Source: an uncultured Acetatifactor sp.
Lineage (GTDB): Bacteria; Bacillota; Clostridia; Lachnospirales; Lachnospiraceae
DNA: 64,000 nt
Assembly: GCA_947625255.1 (NCBI GenBank)
Contig: CANQNT010000001.1
Location: forward strand, 1-64,000
Direction: 5' to 3'
The notes under the pieces were generated by a model that searched no databases, was not told the DNA's origin, and saw only the letters and a list, made by a program, of their open reading frames with translations. The position numbers and the translations under genes were made by a program. Position 1 is the first letter of the stretch; every line of letters starts with the position of its first letter. Positions 7,680-16,529 of the stretch are shown piece after piece.

Positions 7680-8909
7680 ATGAAAGAAGAGCGTTTGATG
7701 CTCCTCAGGGAGATATTGGTGACGCAAATGAATCATTGGCCGCTTTTTACCCTGGCGGTGACTGTCATCGGCCTCTGGCGGGGGCCCCGTCCGGTCATGT
7801 GGCTGTGGTGGCTGTGCAGTCTGGTCCCTTTTGTGTTTTACCTGATCAGATGCCGTGTGGAGGGATTTTTTTTCACGTTGGTGTTTCATGTGGCTTGTAT
7901 CGCGGCGGTCTGGGTCATTCCCCTGGAAGATACACGGCAGATGGCGGTAGCGAGGATTATGCTGGTTGTGTATATGCTGCTTTCCTTTCGGATCAGACTC
8001 CGTGGCGGAGAGCAGGAGGATAAAGGGATTTTCCCTCCGGTGGGCGTTGGAATCGTGGCGGTGGCCATGTATGTGACCCATAATCAGGGGCAGAAAACCT
8101 GGGATTCCTATTATGTTTTGTCCCTTGTTGCCTTTTTGGGGATTAATTTCCTGATTTTTTATCTGGACCGCTTTCTGCGTTTCCTGGTGGTGAACAGCAG
8201 CGCGGGTCATATTCCGGCCAGGGAAATGCTCCGTTCGGGGATGCGCCAGGCGGGGCTTTATACGGCTGTGGGAGTGGTGATCTTGCTCTCCGTTTCCGGA
8301 ATGGGATGGTTAAGCGGCGTGGAAGCGCAGCTTCGGGCCTGGCTGATCGCGCTTCTGAAGCTTTTGTTCGCGGGTAAGGGCGAGAAAGAACCGGAACCCA
8401 TTGTAGAAGAGCCGCTCCCGATGTCGAAGCTGCCGCCGGCTCTGGAGGAAGGGGAAACGGCCGCGTTTTGGGTGATCCTGCAGAAGATCCTGATGCTGGT
8501 TTTATCCATTATTTTCCTGGTTGCCGTGGTGGTGGGCGTCGTCTTGTTTGTACGGTTCCTGATTCTTCGGCTTCGGGAAAGGCCCGTGGCGGAGGCAAGA
8601 AAACCGGATGAGGTAGTGGATGAACGAGAGAAGATTGTCACGGACAGACAGCGGAGGAAGAGAAAAAATCCGTTTTCTTTTTTGGATCCGAGAGAACGGA
8701 TCCGCAGGATTTTTCAAAAAAGGGTGTGGGCCGGCCGGGAGAAGATACTGGGAGGAAAGCAATCCTCACATCGCCTGGAGGTACTGACTGCTCGGGAATG
8801 TTCACAGCGCCTGGAACAGGATTTATTAGGTAAAATATACGATAAAGCGCGTTATTCGGAGGAAGAGTGTACCATGGACGATGTGCGCGCGCTGCGGGAT
8901 GAGGGATAG
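7680..8909 (+). CDS. Polytopic membrane protein of the MoxR-DUF58 operon
   Basis: 409 residues with about seven hydrophobic helices in residues 15-215, an acidic/proline linker near 240-260, another long membrane helix at about 266-300, and a basic cytoplasmic C-terminus. Its place matches TgpA-type proteins that normally carry an extracellular transglutaminase domain, but no transglutaminase Cys-His-Asp motif is present and the linker is only about 40 residues. The C-terminal 'YSEEECTMDDVRALRDEG' resembles the end of DUF4129 proteins. RBS GGAGG lies before the ATG. Role unknown; probably the membrane anchor of the MoxR system. Confidence 0.75.
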   Translation: MKEERLMLLREILVTQMNHWPLFTLAVTVIGLWRGPRPVMWLWWLCSLVPFVFYLIRCRVEGFFFTLVFHVACIAAVWVIPLEDTRQMAVARIMLVVYMLLSFRIRLRGGEQEDKGIFPPVGVGIVAVAMYVTHNQGQKTWDSYYVLSLVAFLGINFLIFYLDRFLRFLVVNSSAGHIPAREMLRSGMRQAGLYTAVGVVILLSVSGMGWLSGVEAQLRAWLIALLKLLFAGKGEKEPEPIVEEPLPMSKLPPALEEGETAAFWVILQKILMLVLSIIFLVAVVVGVVLFVRFLILRLRERPVAEARKPDEVVDEREKIVTDRQRRKRKNPFSFLDPRERIRRIFQKRVWAGREKILGGKQSSHRLEVLTARECSQRLEQDLLGKIYDKARYSEEECTMDDVRALRDEG

Positions 8910-8912
8910 GGT

Positions 8913-9677
8913 ATGCAAGAGGAGCTTTTGAAAAGGATCCAGGACGCGGAACTGGTTCTGGTAGGGATCGGGGAAGAATTTGACGGGGAAAAGGAATTGC
9001 GGGCGTTTCCGGACTATCTGCGGGCCAGGGAAGCTCTGGAGCAGGCAAATAAGCCTTGGGCGATTCCCGCGCTGCAGCGCTTTTACCGGGAACAAGGCCC
9101 GAATCTGCCGTCCCAGGCCTTTCATCATCTTGCGTCTCTGTTAAAGGAAAAAAATTATTTTCTTGTCAGTGTGTCCGTCAATGACGGGTTATGTGGCAGC
9201 GGCCTGCGCCAGGACCGGATGGTAACCCCTTGCGGCGGAGCCAGACTGAAACAGTGCGGCCAGGAGCCTCCCGTTCCCCTTACTCCCGGGGATGAGGCGC
9301 AGATCGTATCCTGCGGCCATACCGGCAGATGGGAGGATCTGGACCTGGGTGTCTGCCCTCATTGCGGACAGCCCTGGATTCTCAACAATGTTTACACTGC
9401 CCGATACGATGAACGGGGCTATCTGGATCAATGGCAGAGCTATACCAAGTGGCTCCAGGGAACCCTGAACCGCAGGCTCTGTATCCTGGAACTGGGCGTT
9501 GGTTTACAATGTCCTGGCGTGATTCGCTTTCCCTTTGAAAAAATCGGATATTATAATCAGAAGACGTTTTTCATCAGAGTACACGAACGCCTCAGCCAGC
9601 TGACCAAAGAACTGGCCGGCCGGGGACAATCCGTTTCTCAAAATGCGGTGGAATGGTTGTGTTCCCCTTGCCTTTAA
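8913..9677 (+). CDS. Divergent SIR2-like protein with zinc-binding Cys
   Basis: 254 residues. The start LVLVGIGEEFDG sits where sirtuins have the NAD-binding GAG(I/L)S loop, but the consensus is not kept. A C-x2-C zinc half-site (CPHC) with upstream CGH and other Cys fits the sirtuin zinc module. The end, 'LELGVGLQCPGVIRFPFE' followed by 'FFIRVH', resembles the 'LGVG..TP..IRFPFE' region of bacterial SIR2-like deacylases or ADP-ribosyltransferases. It starts 3 nt after the membrane protein, so it belongs to the MoxR operon. The missing catalytic consensus makes enzymatic activity uncertain. Confidence 0.6.
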   Translation: MQEELLKRIQDAELVLVGIGEEFDGEKELRAFPDYLRAREALEQANKPWAIPALQRFYREQGPNLPSQAFHHLASLLKEKNYFLVSVSVNDGLCGSGLRQDRMVTPCGGARLKQCGQEPPVPLTPGDEAQIVSCGHTGRWEDLDLGVCPHCGQPWILNNVYTARYDERGYLDQWQSYTKWLQGTLNRRLCILELGVGLQCPGVIRFPFEKIGYYNQKTFFIRVHERLSQLTKELAGRGQSVSQNAVEWLCSPCL

Positions 9678-9733
9678 CGCGTTTCTGTGATAAACTGGAA
9701 AAGTGTTTTGGACGGGTACGTTGGAGGAAGAGA

Positions 9734-10444
9734 ATGATTGCGATTGTCGATTATGATGCCGGGAATATAAAAAGCGTGGAAAAGGCGCTTCTTGCCCTGG
9801 GGGAGAAAGCGGTAGTGACCAGGAAGGCAGAGAGGATTTTGCGGGCGGACGGAGTGATTCTGCCAGGGGTAGGCTCCTTTGGCGATGCCATGGAGAAATT
9901 ACGGAGCTTTGGCCTGATTCCCGTGCTGCAGGAGATGGTTCGTCGGGAAAAACCTTTCCTGGGAATCTGCCTGGGGCTGCAGCTTTTATTTGAAAGCAGC
10001 GAAGAAAGCCCCGGTGTTGCCGGTCTGGGAATCTTGAAAGGAAAGATTCTGCGCATTCCCGAGGGGGAGGCAATCAAGGTGCCCCATATCGGTTGGAATT
10101 CCCTCCGATTAGCGGGGAGGGACGGAGCCGCTGCCGAAAGCGGCGTATCTGCCGCGTCATCGTTGTCTGTTTCCATTAACGGTCAGGACACTCAGGCCGG
10201 TTCCCTTAGGGGCCGTTTGTTTTCAGGCATCGAAGATGGTTCCTATGTATACTTTGTTCACTCCTATTATCTCCAGGCTGCGGAAGAAGAAATTGTCACC
10301 GCCACGACGGATTACGGTGTGCGGATCCATGCCTCCGTGGAGAGCGGGAACGTGTTTGCCTGCCAGTTCCATCCGGAAAAAAGCTCCGACGTGGGACTTG
10401 GGATATTACGTAATTTCATTCAAGTGACAAGGGAGGGAAAGTAA
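9734..10444 (+). CDS. hisH: Imidazole glycerol phosphate synthase, glutaminase subunit
   Basis: 236 residues. Class I glutamine amidotransferase with nucleophile Cys79 (FLGICLGLQ), oxyanion PGVGSFG at 44-50, and the His213/Glu215 pair (QFHPEKSS). It supplies ammonia to HisF for making IGP and AICAR in histidine synthesis. Compared with usual HisH (about 200 residues) there is an Ala/Ser-rich insertion at about 128-160. The start at 9734 follows GGAAGAG; an earlier in-frame ATG would extend back into the previous gene. It overlaps hisF by 1 nt. No other his gene lies nearby. Confidence 0.93.
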   Translation: MIAIVDYDAGNIKSVEKALLALGEKAVVTRKAERILRADGVILPGVGSFGDAMEKLRSFGLIPVLQEMVRREKPFLGICLGLQLLFESSEESPGVAGLGILKGKILRIPEGEAIKVPHIGWNSLRLAGRDGAAAESGVSAASSLSVSINGQDTQAGSLRGRLFSGIEDGSYVYFVHSYYLQAAEEEIVTATTDYGVRIHASVESGNVFACQFHPEKSSDVGLGILRNFIQVTREGK

Positions 10445-11202
10445 TGCACACGAAACGGATTATTCCCTGCCTGGATATCAAGGACGGAAGGGTGGTAAAG
10501 GGCGTAAATTTCGTGAACCTGCGGGATGCGGGGGATCCGGCGGACGTGGCAAGCGCCTATGACAAGGCAGGGGCGGACGAAGTGGTTTTTCTGGATATTA
10601 CGGCTTCCGCGGACGCGCGTTCCACCCGACTGGAATGGGTGCGAAGGGTTGCCTGTAAGTTGTTTATTCCTTTTACCGTGGGCGGAGGAATCCGCACGGT
10701 GGAGGATTTTAAAATATTGCTCCGGGAAGGGGCGGACAAGATTTCCGTCAATTCCGCGGCCATTATGAATCCTCGTCTGATTTCTGACGCGGCCTGGAAA
10801 TTCGGCAGCCAGTGCGTGGTGGTGGCCATCGACGCCAAGCGGAGAGCGGACGGCGGCTGGAACATTTATAAAAACGGCGGCCGGATCGATATGGGGCTGG
10901 ATGCCGTGGAATGGGCCGTTCAGGCGGAAAAGCTGGGAGCGGGAGAGATTTTGCTGACCAGTATGGACGGGGACGGTACCAAGGCCGGATATGATCTGGC
11001 ACTGACCAGAGCCGTTTCGGAAGCGGTTTCGATTCCGGTCATCGCGTCCGGCGGCGCGGGAACACTGGAGCATTTTTACGAGGCCCTGACGGAGGGAGGG
11101 GCGGAAGCGGCCCTGGCGGCTTCTCTTTTCCATTATAAGGAGCTGGAAATCCGCCAGGTCAAGGAATATTTACGAAAGAAAGGCGTGTCGGTGCGGCTGT
11201 AA
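10444..11202 (+). CDS. hisF: Imidazole glycerol phosphate synthase, cyclase subunit
   Basis: 252 residues, the normal HisF length. A (beta/alpha)8 barrel with catalytic Asp11 ([12 protein letters not shown]) and Asp130 (VVVAIDAKR), plus phosphate-binding [10 protein letters not shown] and '[11 protein letters not shown]'. It converts PRFAR and ammonia to imidazole glycerol phosphate and AICAR in complex with HisH. The ATG overlaps the hisH stop (TAATG), fitting 1:1 production. The ung gene follows 13 nt later. Confidence 0.96.
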   Translation: MHTKRIIPCLDIKDGRVVKGVNFVNLRDAGDPADVASAYDKAGADEVVFLDITASADARSTRLEWVRRVACKLFIPFTVGGGIRTVEDFKILLREGADKISVNSAAIMNPRLISDAAWKFGSQCVVVAIDAKRRADGGWNIYKNGGRIDMGLDAVEWAVQAEKLGAGEILLTSMDGDGTKAGYDLALTRAVSEAVSIPVIASGGAGTLEHFYEALTEGGAEAALAASLFHYKELEIRQVKEYLRKKGVSVRL

Positions 11203-11215
11203 AGACAGGAGGATA

Positions 11216-11896
11216 ATGGCAATGGCAATGATTTCAAATGATTGGCTGCCCGCTTTGCGCGGAGAGTTTCGGAAACCCTATTACGCGCAGTTGTTTCAGT
11301 TTGTGCGGCAGGAGTACAATACGACGCAGGTGTTTCCCCCCGCGGATGATATTTTCAACGCGTTCCACCTGACTCCCTTAAGTCAGGTCAAGGTGGTGAT
11401 CCTGGGGCAGGATCCTTATCATAACGTGGGCCAGGCTCATGGCTTGTGCTTTTCCGTGCAGCCGCATGTGGAGATTCCTCCGTCCTTGATGAATATTTAT
11501 CAGGAGCTTCATGATGATCTGGGATGCTATATCCCGAATAACGGATATCTGGTCAAATGGGCCAGACAAGGAGTACTGCTTTTGAACACGGTGCTGACGG
11601 TGCGGGCCCACATGGCCAATTCCCATCGCGGCAAAGGCTGGGAGGAATTCACGGACGCGGCCATCCGCGTCCTGAACGAGCAGGATCGTCCCATCGTGTT
11701 CATTCTTTGGGGAAAGCCTGCCCAGCTCAAAGCCAGTATGCTGAACAACCCCAATCACTTGATCCTGCAGGCCCCGCATCCCAGTCCCTTGTCCGCGTAC
11801 CGGGGATTTTTCGGCAGCAGGCCTTTTAGTAAAACCAATGACTTTTTGTCCGGTCACGGTGTGGAACCCATTGACTGGCAGATTGAGAACCTATAG
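11216..11896 (+). CDS. ung: Uracil-DNA glycosylase, family 1
   Basis: 226 residues. The water-activating motif GQDPYH is at 64-69 and the DNA-intercalation motif HPSPLSAYRGFFG at 188-200; both are diagnostic of family 1 UDG. It removes uracil from DNA to start base-excision repair. AGGAGG sits 5-6 nt before the ATG at 11216; two further ATGs (11222, 11228) are possible starts. Confidence 0.97.
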   Translation: MAMAMISNDWLPALRGEFRKPYYAQLFQFVRQEYNTTQVFPPADDIFNAFHLTPLSQVKVVILGQDPYHNVGQAHGLCFSVQPHVEIPPSLMNIYQELHDDLGCYIPNNGYLVKWARQGVLLLNTVLTVRAHMANSHRGKGWEEFTDAAIRVLNEQDRPIVFILWGKPAQLKASMLNNPNHLILQAPHPSPLSAYRGFFGSRPFSKTNDFLSGHGVEPIDWQIENL

Positions 11897-11915
11897 ATAG
11901 AAATGGAGAGAAACA

Positions 11916-13187
11916 ATGGAAAAAAAGGCATTTGTAACGAAGGAGCAGATTGAAAAGATCGTGAAGACCTATCCCACTCCGTTCCATATTTATGACGAAA
12001 GGGGGATCCGGGAGAATGCAAAGGCGCTCAGGGAGGCTTTTGCCTGGAATCCGGGCTATAAGGAATTTTTCGCGGTAAAAGCCACGCCCAATCCCTATTT
12101 GATCAATATCCTGCGGGAATACGGCTGCGGCACGGACTGTTCCTCCCTTACAGAGCTGATGCTGAGCGAGGCCATGGGACTGGATGGAAAAGACATCATG
12201 TTTTCCTCCAATGACACGCCGGCGGAGGAATTTCAGTATGCGGCGAAGATCGGAGCCACCATTAATCTGGACGATATCACCCACATTGATTTTTTGGAAA
12301 AATCCATCGGGTATCTGCCGAAGACCATAAGCTGCCGCTATAATCCGGGCGGTTATTTCGCCATCAGCAACAACATTATGGACAATCCGGGGGATGCGAA
12401 GTATGGTTTTACCACGCCGCAGTTGTTTGAGGGGTTCCGCAGATTAAAGGAAAAAGGCGTGGAGCGCTTTGGCCTTCATGCGTTTTTGGCCAGCAACACG
12501 GTAACCAATGAGTATTATCCGATTTTGGCAAGAACCCTGTTCGAGGTGGCGGTAAAATTAAAAGAGGAAACGGGTGCGCACATCACGTTCATCAATTTGT
12601 CAGGCGGCATCGGAATCCCTTACAGGCCGGATCAGGAGCCCAATGATATTCGCGTCATCGGCGAAGGAGTGCGCAAGGTTTACGAAGAGGTGCTGGTCCC
12701 CGCCGGAATGGGGGATGTGGCCATTTACACGGAGCTGGGACGTTTCATGCTGGCCCCTTATGGACATTTGATCACCAGGGTGATTCATGAAAAGCATACT
12801 CATAAGGAATATATCGGCGTGGACGCTTGTGCCGTGAACCTGATGCGGCCCGCCATGTATGGCGCTTATCATCATATCACGGTACTGGGAAAGGAAGACA
12901 AACCTTGCGACCACAAGTATGACGTGACCGGTTCCCTTTGCGAAAACAATGACAAGTTTGCCATTGACCGTTTGCTGCCGCAAATTGAAATCGGGGATTA
13001 TCTCGCCATTCATGACACGGGAGCCCATGGCTTTTCCATGGGGTATAATTATAATGGAAAGCTTCGGAGCGCGGAGCTTTTGCTGCGGGAGGACGGCAGT
13101 GTGCGGTTGATCCGGAGAGCGGAAACGCCAAAGGATTATTTTGCCACGTTCGACTGCCTGGATTTTTATAACAGGTTGAAATTCTAG
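11916..13187 (+). CDS. lysA: Diaminopimelate decarboxylase-family PLP enzyme
   Basis: 423 residues. Fold-type III PLP decarboxylase: the PLP lysine is Lys55 in FFAVKATPNP, followed by GTDCSSLTEL, the phosphate-binding glycine stretch NLSGGIGIPY, and the C-terminal dimer motif 'DYLAIHDTGAH'. The last step of lysine synthesis is the likely reaction. The family also includes carboxynorspermidine and arginine/ornithine decarboxylases, and the substrate-specificity loop cannot be settled by eye. It is preceded by a GGAGAG site and runs with its neighbours on one strand. The next gene acts on peptidoglycan, which contains diaminopimelate. Confidence 0.85.
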   Translation: MEKKAFVTKEQIEKIVKTYPTPFHIYDERGIRENAKALREAFAWNPGYKEFFAVKATPNPYLINILREYGCGTDCSSLTELMLSEAMGLDGKDIMFSSNDTPAEEFQYAAKIGATINLDDITHIDFLEKSIGYLPKTISCRYNPGGYFAISNNIMDNPGDAKYGFTTPQLFEGFRRLKEKGVERFGLHAFLASNTVTNEYYPILARTLFEVAVKLKEETGAHITFINLSGGIGIPYRPDQEPNDIRVIGEGVRKVYEEVLVPAGMGDVAIYTELGRFMLAPYGHLITRVIHEKHTHKEYIGVDACAVNLMRPAMYGAYHHITVLGKEDKPCDHKYDVTGSLCENNDKFAIDRLLPQIEIGDYLAIHDTGAHGFSMGYNYNGKLRSAELLLREDGSVRLIRRAETPKDYFATFDCLDFYNRLKF

Positions 13188-13230
13188 CCTTCGCGCGGTC
13201 GGGTGCATGACGGCGCAGAAATGAGGAATT

Positions 13231-14283
13231 GTGAAATACGCGAAATTTTTGCCTGCCGGCGGTACCATCGGATGTGTGGCGCCGTCCTTTGGATGTAATA
13301 CGGAACCTTATCGTTCAGCGTTTGAAAATGCCCAGCGTATCTGGAGAGAGATGGGCTATCAGGTGGACTTGGGCCCCAACTGCTACGCGGGAGAGGGTAT
13401 CGGTATCAGCAATTCTCCCAAGGCCTGCGGAGAGGAACTGAATGCCTATTATCTGTCCGGGAAAAACGATTGTCTGATATCCTGCGGCGGCGGGGAGTTG
13501 ATGTGCGAGATTTTGGACGAGGTGGACTTTGCCTCCATATCCTACGCAACCCCCAAATGGTTCATGGGCTTTTCCGACAACACCAATATGACCTATTTGC
13601 TGGCCACTTTGTGCGATACGGCATCCATTTATGCTCCTTGCGCGGCGGCATATGGGATGGAACCCTGGCATAAGTCCCTGAAAGACGCCATGGGGCTGCT
13701 TACCGGCCGGAAGCTGGTCGTGCGCGGCTATCCCAGGTGGGAGCGGGAATCCTTTAAAAATGAGGAAAATCCGTTTGCTCCTTATAATGTGACGGAGAAG
13801 AAAGTGCTGCGCTTTCATGATGCGTCCACGCCCTGGAGCGAGGGGGAAGCTATTCCGCGGACTGTATTTCAGGGGAGACTTCTGGGAGGCTGCATGGACT
13901 GCCTGGTAAATCTCCTGGGGACGCGTTATGACCGGACGCCACAGTTCCTGGAAAAATACCGGGAGGATGGAATTATTTGGTTTTTGGAAGCCTGCGACTT
14001 GAATGTGTTCGGCATTCGCCGGGCCATGTGGCAGATGGAGCACGCAGGATGGTTTCGATATGTCAGGGGATTTTTGATCGGGAGGCCGCTTTGCTATGGC
14101 CAGGAGCTGATGGGACTGAACGCCTATGACGCGTTCCTGGAGGTGGCGGCGCGCAAGAATGTACCGGTGGTCATGGACGTGGATTTGGGACATCTGCCCC
14201 CAATGATGCCGTTGATTGTGGGAAGCCTGGGGAAAGTAACGGTAAAGGGCAATGACATTGCTGTTCGGATGCAGCTGCGATAA
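13231..14283 (+). CDS. S66 family LD-carboxypeptidase
   Basis: 350 residues. Serine peptidase of the LdcA/MccF family: nucleophile Ser115 in FMGFSDNTN, a candidate Glu in 'IIWFLEACDLN', and the C-terminal His in 'DLGHLPPMMPL'. The family cleaves the terminal D-Ala from murein tetrapeptides (LdcA) or amide bonds of microcin C-like compounds (MccF). There is no signal peptide, so it acts in the cytosol. GTG start with GAGG upstream. LdcA (muropeptide recycling) is more likely than immunity because no microcin genes are nearby. Confidence 0.87.
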   Translation: MKYAKFLPAGGTIGCVAPSFGCNTEPYRSAFENAQRIWREMGYQVDLGPNCYAGEGIGISNSPKACGEELNAYYLSGKNDCLISCGGGELMCEILDEVDFASISYATPKWFMGFSDNTNMTYLLATLCDTASIYAPCAAAYGMEPWHKSLKDAMGLLTGRKLVVRGYPRWERESFKNEENPFAPYNVTEKKVLRFHDASTPWSEGEAIPRTVFQGRLLGGCMDCLVNLLGTRYDRTPQFLEKYREDGIIWFLEACDLNVFGIRRAMWQMEHAGWFRYVRGFLIGRPLCYGQELMGLNAYDAFLEVAARKNVPVVMDVDLGHLPPMMPLIVGSLGKVTVKGNDIAVRMQLR

Positions 14284-14295
14284 AGGAGACGGAAG

Positions 14296-14691
14296 ATGGA
14301 ATCAGGAACCTGGACAGAGGCACAAGAGCGGGAGAAAAGGAATTTGCTGGCGCAAGCAGTCCGGACGATGGCGGAGCAGGGGCAGAGCGCGGCGTGCGGC
14401 ATGGACCAGGAGACGTTGGACGCCATGCTCTGGGAAGGACTGAGCTTTTATCAGGGACGGGAATTTCGGACTGCGAAAGGACTTGTTTTTACCTATTACC
14501 TGAAAGGCTATGAAATGTTCGTGGACCGTAAGGATAAGTCCCTGACCAGGGCGACCGTGATGCTGGCTTTTCATACGGCGCTGGAGCTTCAGAGAAAAGG
14601 GCTGCCCGTCAGCGGTCCTAAAAAATTAAAGACTTTTGGGGCCAGTTACTTGTTTCCCATTTTTATTGCGTTGGGCGTGATCGTGGGATAA
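14296..14691 (+). CDS. Conserved hypothetical protein
   Basis: 131 residues: a helical, charged N-terminal two thirds and a hydrophobic C-terminal segment (SYLFPIFIALGVIVG) that could be a membrane tail or buried helix. GGAGAC precedes the ATG. It lies 12 nt after the LD-carboxypeptidase and 36 nt before proB, so it is probably co-transcribed. I do not recognise a family. Confidence 0.7.
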   Translation: MESGTWTEAQEREKRNLLAQAVRTMAEQGQSAACGMDQETLDAMLWEGLSFYQGREFRTAKGLVFTYYLKGYEMFVDRKDKSLTRATVMLAFHTALELQRKGLPVSGPKKLKTFGASYLFPIFIALGVIVG

Positions 14692-14727
14692 GGGGATGGC
14701 GCAAAAAAGGATGGAAAGGACTTTGTT

Positions 14728-15600
14728 TTGGAACGATATCGTGATCTTTTGAAGGATAAAAAAAGGATTGTGGTGAAAATTGGATCCTCCTCTCTACAAC
14801 ATGCACAGACGGGGGATCTTGATTATATTAAGCTGGAGAAGCTGGTGCGCGAGCTGTGCGATCTGCGCAACCGGGGCAAGGACGTGGTTCTTGTAACCTC
14901 CGGAGCAATCGCCGTGGGCAGGAAGGCCCTGAACCGCCCGAAACAAGAGGAAAGCGGGACCGGGGAGGAGGCCATTGCCGTTAAGCAGGCCTGCTCCGCG
15001 GTGGGCCAGGCCAGACTGATGATGACCTATCAAAAGATTTTTGCGGAATACAATCAGATCGCGGCACAGATTTTGATGACCAAAAATACCATAGTGGATG
15101 ATTTGAATCGCTATAATGCCCATAATACGTTTTCGGAGCTTTTGAAAATGGGCGTGATTCCGGTGGTGAATGAAAATGATACCGTTGCCACCTACGAGAT
15201 CGAGATCGGAGACAATGATACCTTGTCTGCCATCGTGGCGGCATTGGTGGATGCGGATCTGTTGATTCTGTTGTCGGATATTGACGGCTTATATACGGAC
15301 GATCCCCGCAAAAATCCGGACGCCCGGTTTATCGAGCAGGTGGATGAGCTGACGGAAGAATTGATGGGCATGGGTAAGGCCAGCACCGGCAGCAGTGCCG
15401 GCACCGGCGGCATGAATACCAAGATGATTGCCGCCAAGATTGCCTCCAGCTCCGGTATTGATATGGTGATCGCCAACAGTCAGGATATCGGCGTGATTCA
15501 TCGTATCGTGGACGGGGAAAACGTGGGGACGCTTTTCCTGGACCATCTGGACGCGGAATTTGATTTATCTTTTTTCGTGGATCATTTGCATAAGAAGTAG
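14728..15600 (+). CDS. proB: Glutamate 5-kinase lacking a PUA domain
   Basis: 290 residues. Amino-acid kinase fold with VVKIGSSSL at the start, VTSGAIAVGRKAL, 'VNENDTVAT' and 'GTGGMNTKMIAAKIA' near the end, all characteristic of ProB. It phosphorylates glutamate in the first step of proline synthesis. Many ProB proteins have a C-terminal PUA domain (about 370 residues total); this one stops after the kinase fold. TTG start at 14728, supported by GGAAAGGA 7 nt upstream. proA follows two small genes later. Confidence 0.95.
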   Translation: MERYRDLLKDKKRIVVKIGSSSLQHAQTGDLDYIKLEKLVRELCDLRNRGKDVVLVTSGAIAVGRKALNRPKQEESGTGEEAIAVKQACSAVGQARLMMTYQKIFAEYNQIAAQILMTKNTIVDDLNRYNAHNTFSELLKMGVIPVVNENDTVATYEIEIGDNDTLSAIVAALVDADLLILLSDIDGLYTDDPRKNPDARFIEQVDELTEELMGMGKASTGSSAGTGGMNTKMIAAKIASSSGIDMVIANSQDIGVIHRIVDGENVGTLFLDHLDAEFDLSFFVDHLHKK

Positions 15601-15652
15601 AAGAAACCCGGTGAGAAGCCAGGTGCGGCAGACGTGATAGAGGAGCGATGGA

Positions 15653-15913
15653 ATGGAGCGGGAAATAGCGGTTGCGGGCAGTTCGGGCCTGACCATGGAG
15701 GAAAGAATCAAACGGATTAACGAATTGTACCATAAGTCCCAGGCGGAGGGCCTGACGGAAAAGGAGCGGCTGGAGCAGGCGCTGCTACGGGCGGAGTATG
15801 TGGCGAGCGTGCGTGCCAACCTCCGGGGGCAGTTGGATCAAATCAGCATCCAGCGGGAAGACGGCAGCATTGAGAATCTGGGTGAAAAATACGGAGGAAA
15901 GAAAACACATTGA
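15653..15913 (+). CDS. DUF896 domain-containing protein
   Basis: 86 residues. The core from residue 15 (MEERIKRINELYHKSQ, then GLTEKERLEQALLRAEY and a helix ending 'LRGQLDQI') matches the short two-helix YnzC/DUF896 family, whose function is unknown. The start at 15653 follows GAGGAG at good spacing; a start at Met15 (15695) would match the usual family length but lacks a binding site. Its position between proB and the folate gene implies co-transcription. Confidence 0.85.
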   Translation: MEREIAVAGSSGLTMEERIKRINELYHKSQAEGLTEKERLEQALLRAEYVASVRANLRGQLDQISIQREDGSIENLGEKYGGKKTH

Positions 15914-15930
15914 CCGGGGAGGTGGAGACC

Positions 15931-16503
15931 TTGGAAGCGGATGAGGTAAGACGCGGCAAAGCGGAAATCCGAAAGCAGGCTCTGGCCAGACGGAACAAAC
16001 TGAGTCCGGAGGAACGGCGGAGGGCTTCCTTGCTTTTGGCGGACCGGGTGATCGGACATCAATGGTTCTACCGGGCCGGACGGCTGTTGGGCTTCGCCAG
16101 CTTCGGGACGGAGATTGATACCAGGGAGATTCTTTTGGAAGCGCTGCGTAAGAACAAAGAAGTCTATCTGCCCAGAGTGGAAGGGGAGGAAATGAATTTT
16201 TACCGTGTTTTTTCCCTGGAAGAGCTGCAGCCTGGTTATCACGGCATTCCGGAGCCGGGAGAGGATGCGTTAAAATACTTGGATTGGGAGGACTGTGAGC
16301 GGACGCTGATGCTCATGCCGGGTGTGGCGTTTGATCCCTTTCGAAACCGCATCGGTTACGGCAAGGGCTATTATGATCGGTATTTAGCCGATAAGGCGGC
16401 TCTCCGGCTTCGTACCATCGCGGTTGGATTTCAATGTCAGAGGGTTGAGGAGATTCCCGGTGAAGCCCGTGATATCCGGCCTTATCAGGTGATTTTGGTT
16501 TGA
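15931..16503 (+). CDS. 5-formyltetrahydrofolate cyclo-ligase
   Basis: About 190 residues, the usual size. '[17 protein letters not shown]' at the N-terminus is typical, and the ATP/folate-binding motif [14 protein letters not shown] near the C-terminus is diagnostic. It converts 5-formyl-THF to 5,10-methenyl-THF with ATP. The TTG at 15931 is preferred because GGGGAGGTGG lies 6 nt upstream; a TTG at 15910 overlapping the DUF896 stop is the alternative. The stop overlaps the region before proA. Confidence 0.92.
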   Translation: MEADEVRRGKAEIRKQALARRNKLSPEERRRASLLLADRVIGHQWFYRAGRLLGFASFGTEIDTREILLEALRKNKEVYLPRVEGEEMNFYRVFSLEELQPGYHGIPEPGEDALKYLDWEDCERTLMLMPGVAFDPFRNRIGYGKGYYDRYLADKAALRLRTIAVGFQCQRVEEIPGEARDIRPYQVILV

Positions 16504-16529
16504 GGGGCGTATCGGCGCTCAGAAGGGAA

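Noticed and set aside
7233..8210. 325-codon minus-strand frame
   Set aside because: Antisense to the end of the DUF58 gene and the membrane protein gene; His/Gln-rich and motif-free.
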